Of a stretch of 64,000 nucleotides of DNA, positions 56,729-64,000 are shown piece after piece; the stretch's first letter is position 1, and each line of letters starts with the position of its first letter. A program made the translations under genes and the position numbers. The stretch is from NCBI GenBank assembly GCA_021234155.1, contig JAJEKV010000094.1, positions 3,952,535 through 4,016,534 on the forward strand. The letters run 5' to 3'. The notes under the pieces were generated by a model. That model searched no databases. It had not been told where the DNA came from and was given only the letters and a program-made list of their open reading frames with translations. The DNA comes from Isoetes taiwanensis (taxonomy: Eukaryota > Streptophyta > Lycopodiopsida > Isoetales > Isoetaceae).

Positions 56729-57590
56729 TTAGTACTCAACTAATAAATATGTAAAATTATAGTGATACAAGCTCCAATTTACATAACATATACATTGCAA
56801 ATTTTTTAACATCTCATCTTTGATTTCCTGCTCTTTCAATTGTCTTTCGAACTGATCTAGCAAAGGAATCACTCTAATCTTATGAAGTCTAGCTTCCAAC
56901 ATCGGGTGATTCAAGCCAACAGCTAAGAAATTAAACATGTTAGTGATATGCAGACTTGCTTGGTCGTCAAAATATTCTAACACCACATCCTGCCTAATTG
57001 CTATCACCCTTTCAATGTTAGATGCCAATTGGGAATGGTTCCCAAAACATGCACAATGCACGAATGTAATACACAACCTCTGCTCCTCTTGGACTAAAAG
57101 TCCGATTGAAGACGATAATCTCACCATTAATGAACCTTCGCAGTAGAGCGAGTCCTTTAATCTTTCTTGTCCACCGCGTGTATGTCGGCAAGAGAAGTCA
57201 TAAACTTCCCACAAATAAGACCTCTCGAGATTATCTTGCTCAAATTTGTCAAAATCCGTGAGGCTTATGTTGCCACGATTGATGGAAGGGTCAAACCTCT
57301 AGATGTTATTGGCACGTTCTGAAGATGCTGAAATTCTTCTTCCATCTCATCTTAAGCACAATATGCCTCTAACCTTTCATATGCTTCTCTAAGCTTTAAG
57401 CTCTACAAAGTCTGCACCTAGTTCTACCCATTCAGCTAAGGTGCTGATAACCTCGTCTTCCCTAGCACACATACGTAGCAAAGACCGTGGTTCTGAGTGT
57501 ATCACTTAGCAATAAATATTCTGTTTCTTCCACCAAAAGTGGCATTAAAACATCAAAAATAGCCAGGATCTGATACCAATTGTTATGGAT
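56729..57590 (-). mobile_element. LTR-retroelement fragment: PBS-like site and unidentified minus frame
   Basis: On the minus strand ...CCATAACA is followed by TTGGTATCAGATCC (57568-57581 on plus), a close match to the initiator tRNA-Met primer site, so an LTR would end at 57581. Downstream (leftward) lies MPLLVEETEYLLLSDTLRTT (about 57480-57550) and, after frame breaks, the frame 57214-56729 with VVLEYFDDQASLHITNMFNF and QFERQLKEQEIKDEML. The protein could be a gag or a helical-repeat host protein; I do not recognise it. The far end of the LTR was not located. Confidence 0.4.
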
Positions 57591-58200
57591 CACACTAACG
57601 ATTCGAACCTTTAAGTTCCAAATCCATATAAGGAAGACTTCCTTGAATAAAATAGGTTCTCACAATCTGTACAGCATCTCGAGATGCTATGATACCACAA
57701 ATCAAACTGTTAGGAAAGAGCAAAAATCTCTATGTACAATGAGAAAGTTAAATGGCACAATTTTCACCAGTAACCTGAGATCTTAACCAGTTCATGAAGA
57801 ACAATTTAAGATCTTAACCAGTTCATCAAAAATTTTTTAAGATTTGTCTGATAGAAGTTCCACCGATAACTTCTAATAGTCAGTTCACCAAAACCAGAGA
57901 ATGATTTAATGCGTTACACCAATAACTGGTAATGATCTAGCTCTAGTTCACCAAAACCAAAGAAAGATATAAATCTTAGAACCAAATTATGGTAGTTCAC
58001 CTCCCAACCGAGTCAATCGGTGCTAAGAAGTGGCAATTTATTGCAAAGCATTAGGTAATGGCCAATTCTAAATCAAGGATCTTTAACTAAGCAAGAAGGT
58101 AATCGTTAAGATTCTAAGAAAGCTTAGATATTTAGAATTCAATGATCGTCTCCTCTAGGTGCTAACTAGGAGTCATCATTGTTGTTGTCATTGCCAACAT
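57591..58200. repeat. possible LTR body with short internal repeats
   Basis: Sequence right of the PBS-like site. It contains recurring agttcaccaaaaccagagaa/agttcaccaaaaccaaagaa (57880-57965) and gatcttaaccagttcat twice (57779-57830). Consistent with an LTR, but its outer end is undefined. Confidence 0.35.
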
Positions 58201-58219
58201 TTGTATCAAAATGCATGAA

Positions 58220-60330
58220 CTAAATTTGTATTTCGTAGAATTGCTCTGGTGTAAGATGCTGCATGAAAGCTGGTGGTCCATCCTCTTGATGCTCGTTTTC
58301 TGGTAAGTTTGAATGCCCTGATCTGCCAGAGGGCTCTTCAGACATTATTGACTCCTCTAGCACAACACCTTGAATATTGGGCATCCCCTCAGTATAGTAT
58401 GTATGATTAACTACCATGTTGGGTCTTGTCGATCGGTAAAGCAAAAAACTTTGGTCAAAGAAGCCTCCGGTGAGACTGACATTGATGGTCTAAATTTTGA
58501 AGTTGGATATATATGTATAAGTGTACCTATTCACAGTTATCTGGAAGGACAAGCGTCTCACTACCAGGGTACAATTTGCTAGAGTTGACAGCGAAAAAGC
58601 CAGTTGTTCTATCATATTTTACTGTAGGCCTAGCCCCCCTTAATTGAAGGTCAAACCAATCGACATCGAATATGAAGGTCTCGAAATTGCCACCAACATC
58701 CACCTCTATTATAGTCTTTAACTTCCCGACCCAATCGCAGGTGGCTTCCTGGTGATTACGATCGGCAAAACTTGATTGAAACTCCATCGTGAATGATGCC
58801 ATGACCCTGCAGCCATAAGTCTTCCTGTGTATGTCAAGAGCACTCACACGATAGTGGGTCCCATGCCACCATATCGAGGAGTAAGATGTATACTGTCAAA
58901 AGCACCATTAATGTCAATAAGTACAATAACGTCAAAAGAAAATATTCGATTTCGACATCAACATAATTTGTTGCAAGTACTTTTCTCATGACACCTTGTG
59001 CATATGCCCATTCCGTAGCGGTAATAGACTTTCCCTTGTAATATGCATCAGTCATAGCCTGTAGTACCCATTCTCTTCCATCTTGTCCGGCAAGGGTTCA
59101 TATCCATCTGGGTACGGGGCTCGCTTGTTATGTCGTCTCCATTCATGCCTCTTCTCTTCCATTTCTTCCTTTGCATTCTCATAACGAGCAATCCATTTTG
59201 CCATTGGTGTCGAATTGTAAAGAAGAAATTGATTAACATTATTGATAATATCAGGCGGAAATGACTTCGGCATACCATTGCTTTCTGCCACTACCTCCAC
59301 AATCTTCTCGTCCCCTTCATCACTCCATAAGCGAGGTGCATCTTGATGTACGGCGGAAATATATTCTGTCATATAAAAAAGTGACTCTTTTGCAAGCCAT
59401 CCCTCTGCCATACTACCTTCAGGATGTGCTCTTTGCTGGATGTACGGCGGAAATATATTTTGTCATATAAAAAAGTGACTCTTTTGCAAGCCATCCCCCT
59501 GCCATACTACCTTCAGGATGTGCTCTTTGATGCGCCATATCCTCCAATGCCTTCATAAACCTTCCAAGAAAAACATCCATCTCACATATGCAGTTCTCCC
59601 GAACTCCACTTCCTCAATAAGATGTACTAAAGATGGACTTGACTGTCAAAAAAGCTCGTAGGAAACTCCTTCTCCAACAAGCAACATGCCTCTGCCATTT
59701 TCACTTTCATCTCTTCAATTTCGTCTTTCGGGATTGTTTTTTTACACATCCACCTATGCCCCCAAAAAAAAAAAAAAAAACACTTAGCCATAAATAAAAT
59801 ATACGGGGACCACTAAATCAACATGGGTAACAACCTTATGACCTTTGATAGGCCACTTATTGCCTCCAAGAGTCCCTTGTCTAAAACTCCCCTAAAGGTC
59901 AAAGGCTTGAAGAACTGCATGATCCAAACACCAAAAATAAGTATGATTACAATTAATAGTAGTGCATATGTGGACACCGATTGCTTACATGCAAGAACTT
60001 ATACCAGTCATGGGACTTCATACCAGTTAGCTCCCCAGTACTTGAGAATGAAATTCACAATGATTGCATATAACTAGTTGGTATTCTAGGGGCCCTTAAA
60101 TCAATGTAAATAGCTCGATAGTCAGCCCTAGCAATAACCCATTTTGCTGGAGGAACTGATTGTCCTTCACCTAGAATCCATGCCTCTTTCTTTGTATTAC
60201 TTACCTTAAGGTCCATTCTGGTATTTGTTCTGTCTTTTTGACCAAATACATGCTTCTATAAAGAGTTTCCCATGTTCTTGAAGATGTGTATCGAGGCAAC
60301 CTTCTATTTACAACTCTATTCTTTCTAAAT
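58220..60330 (-). pseudogene. CACTA (En/Spm-type) transposase with DUF4218 and DUF4216-like regions
   Basis: From right to left on the minus strand: VASIHIFKNMGNSL and RMDLKVSNTKKEAWILGEGQ (about 60110-60300), like TNP2 transposase; KMAEACCLLEKEFPTSFFDS (about 59650-59715) and MKALEDMAHQRAHPEGSMAE then GWLAKESLFYMTEYI (about 59360-59560), the DUF4218 signature; finally DIHRKTYGCRV, DVDWFDLQLRGARPTVKYDR and TTGFFAVNSSKLY (58527-58847), a DUF4216-like C-terminal region. Frames are interrupted, so it is inactive. CACTA transposases cut at terminal CACTA repeats by a DDE mechanism. A CACTACACTGGGG at 61015 points away from the gene and may not be its terminus. Confidence 0.8.
59345..59535. repeat. 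95-bp tandem duplication inside the CACTA transposase
   Basis: tgtacggcggaaatatattc through caggatgtgctctttg occurs twice in a row (about 59349-59440 and 59438-59534) with two substitutions. It duplicates the MAEGWLAKESLF coding segment and disrupts the frame. Confidence 0.88.
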
Positions 60331-60871
60331 GAAATTGAATATTGATAATTTTTGTTGGACAGACATCCAAAAGTAATTCTTCAATTCATTTGGTGAATTT
60401 GTACATTCAAAGTGACAATGATGAATGAGAAGACAATCAATGATTCTTTTCAAATGACGTGGTAGGCTAAGAGCCTCATGTATTCTCTTTACCGGTCTTG
60501 ACACTTGTGCCAAAGAAATGGCAGTTGTGATCTACATTAGAATTCCACCATTTAGGGCTCTTGCAGTTGCTTGAGCAATCACTTTGCTTGCACCCATATT
60601 ACCTTGGTTGTGTCACGTCTCGAATACTGGTTAACATAATAAGATGCATAGTACACTTTCCCTTAGAGTGGACCGTGATATGTTTCATGCACTTGTAGAT
60701 TCATTTTGTGCCATAAACTAGATCTTCAGAATGGCATGAATCCATAGATCCACAACGACTCAGATGAGGTGAGGAAGACGAGCTCGTTTCCCCCCATCTT
60801 GTCGAGACACTGCTAGAAGACTTCATCTTACGAACTACAAAGGCAATTGACTCCACAAGCTAATTAGCTAT
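60298..60871 (-). repeat. duplicated segment, copy 1 (empty Copia site)
   Basis: Matches 61854-62430 at high but imperfect identity. The minus frame contains RIIDCLLIHHCHFECTNSPN and ELKNYFWMSVQ; a second minus frame reads MKSSSSVSTRWGETSSSSPH. At its end this copy runs on through agctaattagctattgcc, which is uninterrupted here, whereas in copy 2 the Copia LTR starts after agcta. Confidence 0.88.
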
Positions 60872-61853
60872 TGCCATCTTGACTTGTCCTCTGCGGGATT
60901 GCCTTTTGCACCAGGACGCTGCCATGAATTCTATGCTTGCAGAAATGAATGTAAAAAAGGAGGAATGATAGAAATCAAGCAACTGAAAACTAAGCGGCTT
61001 ATTGTTTTGAAGGGCACTACACTGGGGTATAAAAAGCAATTCTGGTGCACATGATTAGGACACATATAATAATTAAGAAAGTATAATGGCTGCTCAATTA
61101 TAATTATTCACGTAAGACTTCTGTATAAAACATAAAAACCACATGTGCTTTGAGATTGTTTGTCTTGTGTCTAGGGAACAAATGATGGGTTGTCTTCTAC
61201 TTATTTTATTTTGTCTCCCTAGTGGAAACTTCTTAATCATCGTATTTTATTTCATGCATGTGAGATACCTCACTTCAATAAATCATAATACTATACAGAA
61301 TGAATAGTAATGTCAGATGAAAGGATTAATGGCTTTTGTGCGATGCCAGATAATATGACCTTGATTGTAGACAACTAAAAACATCCTATAATCGTTCTTA
61401 AATATAGGGGATTCAGTAATTAGAGACGATCTAACATTGTTTCTAAAACTGCGACAACCATTTTATCAGATGTAAAGCTGAATAGGGAATCTCTCCTCAA
61501 AAAGCTTATTTACTATTAGATTTAAAAACCTTCTCTTTTTATTAAATCCTTTCAATCTATGTTACGAGACTAAGCCCACTTAAAGAAATTGAATGTATGT
61601 GATGAACTTTAGACATAAATTTGTGTACATGCTTTATCTATTCTAAGGCATTTTGTTATCTTTGCTCACATAACTGATGTCTCTAAATGTTTATATTTCC
61701 AAGGACAAAGTAGGAGTTCATGAAACTTATTTAAGTGGTTGATCATGTGGTCTAATGGGAGGAAAGCATCATCATGGTTCTAATGGCAATCATTATATTA
61801 TTTTTTTAAAAACATTATTCTCAATATCTCCTATTTGTTATTGGTTAAAGCGC
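60872..61853. other. spacer between the two duplicated segments
   Basis: AT-rich, without recognisable coding sequence. CACTACACTGGGG at 61015 resembles a CACTA terminus, but no partner was found. Confidence 0.4.
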
Positions 61854-62430
61854 ATAACCTTCTATATAAAACTCTATTCTTTCTAAATGAAATTGAACAT
61901 TGATAATTTTTGTTGGACAGATATATCCAAAAGTAATTCTTCAATTCATTTGATGAATTTGTACATTCAATATGACAATGATGAATGAGAAGACAATCAA
62001 TGATTCTTCTCAAATGATTTGGCAGGCTAATAGCCCCATGTATTCTCTTTACCGATCTTGACATTTGTGCCTAGCAAATGGTAGTTATGATCTACATTAG
62101 AGCTCCACCATTTAGGGCTCTTGCAGTTGCTTGAGCAATCACTTTGCATGCACCCATATTACCTTGGTTGTGCCACGTCTCGAACACTAGTTAACATAAT
62201 AATATGCATAGTATACTTTCCCTTAAAGTGGACCGTGATATGTTTCATGCACTTGTGAATTTATTTCGTGCCATAAACTAGATCTTTAGAATGGCATGAA
62301 TCCATGGATCCACAACGACTCAGATGAGGTGAGGAAGACGAGCTCAATTCTCCCCATCTTGTCGAGAAACTGCTAGAAGACTTCATCTTACGAACTATAA
62401 AGGCAATTGACCCCACAAGCTCATTAGCTA
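61854..62430 (-). repeat. duplicated segment, copy 2, truncated by Copia insertion
   Basis: Second copy of 60298-60871 (RIIDCLLIHHCHIECTNSSN on the minus strand). It ends exactly at agcta|TGTTAGATAT, where the Copia LTR begins. Confidence 0.88.
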
Positions 62431-63037
62431 TGTTAGATATAGCCGTTATAATCACAGACAACTTAAACCAAGAGTTATGTACTAGCAGAACAAATCCAGA
62501 ACTTCAAATATAACTTCCTTCCAGAACAAGTATGAATTAAGCAATGAATATCAATTCCAATGGTTGTTTAACCATTTAGCTCAAATTCAACCATTTACCC
62601 TTACACGTATTGAATGTTATTTGAACTGAGAAAAACTACACTTGAACTTTTATATGATCAAACAGGTGTATTTGATCATTCCGGAAATCCTCTTAGCTAC
62701 CTTCGGGTCTGTATGTATCTTTGTTATTCACATTCAGATTTATCAGGTGTGTTCCGACGGTTATGCCTTGGATCCACGACCACATATATCGGCTTCTATT
62801 TGAACTTTTTCGGTTGGTATTAACCACCGATCCACCTCATACTATTAAAAATAGTATGACAAATAATTTTAAGAACCATTGTCAATATTTGCAATACTTA
62901 AGTCACCCTTTCAATAAACTTAGGGTTAACTTAGTATTAGCTTATGATATCCACAACTTAGGTCCAACCTATACATTATCTGTACATATGATCATCTGTA
63001 CAAGTATCCGCTTAGATTATGTGATGAAATTCCAACA
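62431..63037 (-). repeat. 3' LTR of a Ty1/Copia element
   Basis: 607 bp with termini TGTTAGATAT...ATTCCAACA on plus (TGTTGGAATT...TATCTAACA on the minus coding strand), i.e. TG...CA with a short inverted end. A purine-rich tract on the minus strand (GATGAAGGAGCAA) immediately precedes it. The left flank agcta is the expected 5-bp target site, supported by the empty site in copy 1. Confidence 0.88.
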
Positions 63038-64000
63038 TTGCTCCTTCATCACATAATTTAGACTACTCTCAACCTGTCTCTGTGTTGTGAAAATTGACAT
63101 TCTGTAAGAGCTTTTGTAAAGATGTCTGCAATTTGCTCTGAGGTATTCACATAACACATTTGAATATAATTCTTCCCAGCTAAATCCCTGATGAAATGAA
63201 TGTTAAGTTCAATATATTTTGTCCTTTCATGATCAACTGGGTTCTTGACTATAGCTATACAGCTCTGATTGTCTGTCCATATCTTTGTTGGTTCATCTTG
63301 CTTGCAATTTAACTCATCACATAATCTTCTTAGCCAAATTACTTCTTTTGCAAGCAAGGAAGATGTTGTATATTCTGCTTCTGCAGTTGGCATTGCTATT
63401 GCATTCTGCTTTTTGCTCCTCCAATTTATTGCACCTCCACCAAGGAAAGCACCATACCCTGATGTTGATTTTCTGCTGCTAAGGTCACCTCCCCAATCAG
63501 CATCACTGAAAGCATATAATGTTAAGTCTGTTGAGTCATAGGTGATGCCATATTGCTGTGTTTTCTTCAAATATCTTAATACCAGCTATCCAATGTTCTT
63601 TGCTCGGGTTATGACATCTTCTACTCAGCACATTAACACTACACAAAATATCTGATCTAGTATTATTAGACAAATAGAGTAGGCAACCAACTAAAGCCCT
63701 ATAAGGAATAAGTTCCATGTCCCTTCTTTCTTCCTCAGATATTGTCTTTTCTTCTGTTAGTTTGTGACCTGGCACTACTGGAGTTGCAACAGGATTTGCA
63801 TCTTCTAGCTTGAATCTTTTAAGCATGTTTTCTATGTGTTTGCTCTGCTTCAATTTCAGAGTTTTTTTCCCTCTATCTCTTAAAACTTCGATTCCAAGGA
63901 ACTGTTTTAGTTCACCTAAGTCTGTCATTTGAAACCTTGCCTTCAGTTGCAGCGGTTCAAGCACTTTATATTATTCGCAAACATTATACAGTCATCCACA
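63038..64000 (-). mobile_element. Ty1/Copia pol 3' part (RT end and RNase H), runs off the window
   Basis: Minus-strand frames 63536-63964 and 63058-63570. The right frame gives ARFQMTDLGELKQFLGIEV, KQSKHIENMLKRF and PYRALVGCLLYLSNNTRSDI, the C-terminal RT of Copia. The left frame gives AFSDADWGGD, RKSTSGYGAFLGGGAINWRS, AEAEYTTSSLLAKEVIWLRR, WTDNQSCIAI and HERTKYIELNIHFIRD, the RNase H with its D, E, D residues. The two frames meet at about 63545-63575, where roughly 8 bases seem missing (IAGIK then RYLKKTQ), so this copy is inactivated. The 5' part lies beyond 64000. Copia elements integrate via an integrase not seen here. Confidence 0.92.

Noticed and set aside
61015-61030. CACTACACTGGGG as the terminus of the CACTA element
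   Set aside because: It points rightward, away from the transposase, and I found no inverted partner.

Overview
This is nuclear DNA of a land plant, AT-rich and dominated by transposable elements. The evidence is a multi-exon gene for the largest subunit of plant-specific RNA polymerase V (NRPE1), first exons of plant-type glutamate:glyoxylate aminotransferase and RabGAP genes, and plant-style CACTA, Ty1/Copia, TRIM and LINE elements. I cannot place the species. The short NRPE1 introns, the TE load and the Penelope-like element do not settle whether it is a fern, lycophyte, bryophyte or gymnosperm.

Layout. 1-9.6 kb: tandem repeats, fragments of one LINE family on the minus strand, and 5' exons of a TBC-domain RabGAP (minus). 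10.1-19.7 kb: a 9.6-kb reverse-transcriptase element flanked by 2.7-kb near-identical direct repeats. Its coding region starts inside the left repeat and appears to be spliced; the RT looks Penelope-like and has no visible endonuclease. 20.5-23.4 kb: a longer plus-strand LINE copy ending in a (TTCTA)n tail. 23.6-32 kb: dispersed and inverted repeats, a coiled-coil gene fragment and a tRNA-like SINE head. 32.1-36.9 kb: a large inverted pair of retrotransposon gag-like genes, the left arm broken by a complete 336-bp TRIM element. 37-43.4 kb: more copies of the repeats, a 678-bp tandem duplication, the first two exons of glutamate:glyoxylate aminotransferase (minus) and a LINE endonuclease fragment. 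45.85-53.72 kb: NRPE1 in 21 exons. 55.7-64 kb: a decayed candidate HUH-endonuclease element, a minus-strand LTR-element fragment, a CACTA transposase, a duplicated segment, and a Copia element running off the right edge.

The only gene traceable from start to stop is NRPE1. It encodes the scaffold subunit of the polymerase that drives RNA-directed DNA methylation of transposons, with an AGO-binding GW/WG repeat tail and a DeCL domain. This copy carries two in-frame stops and two frame changes, all within about 410 bp of its long central exon, so it is either a recent pseudogene or mis-assembled there. The two enzyme genes appear only as 5' exons. All calls come from reading the sequence and from remembered protein families; no alignment or database search was run.
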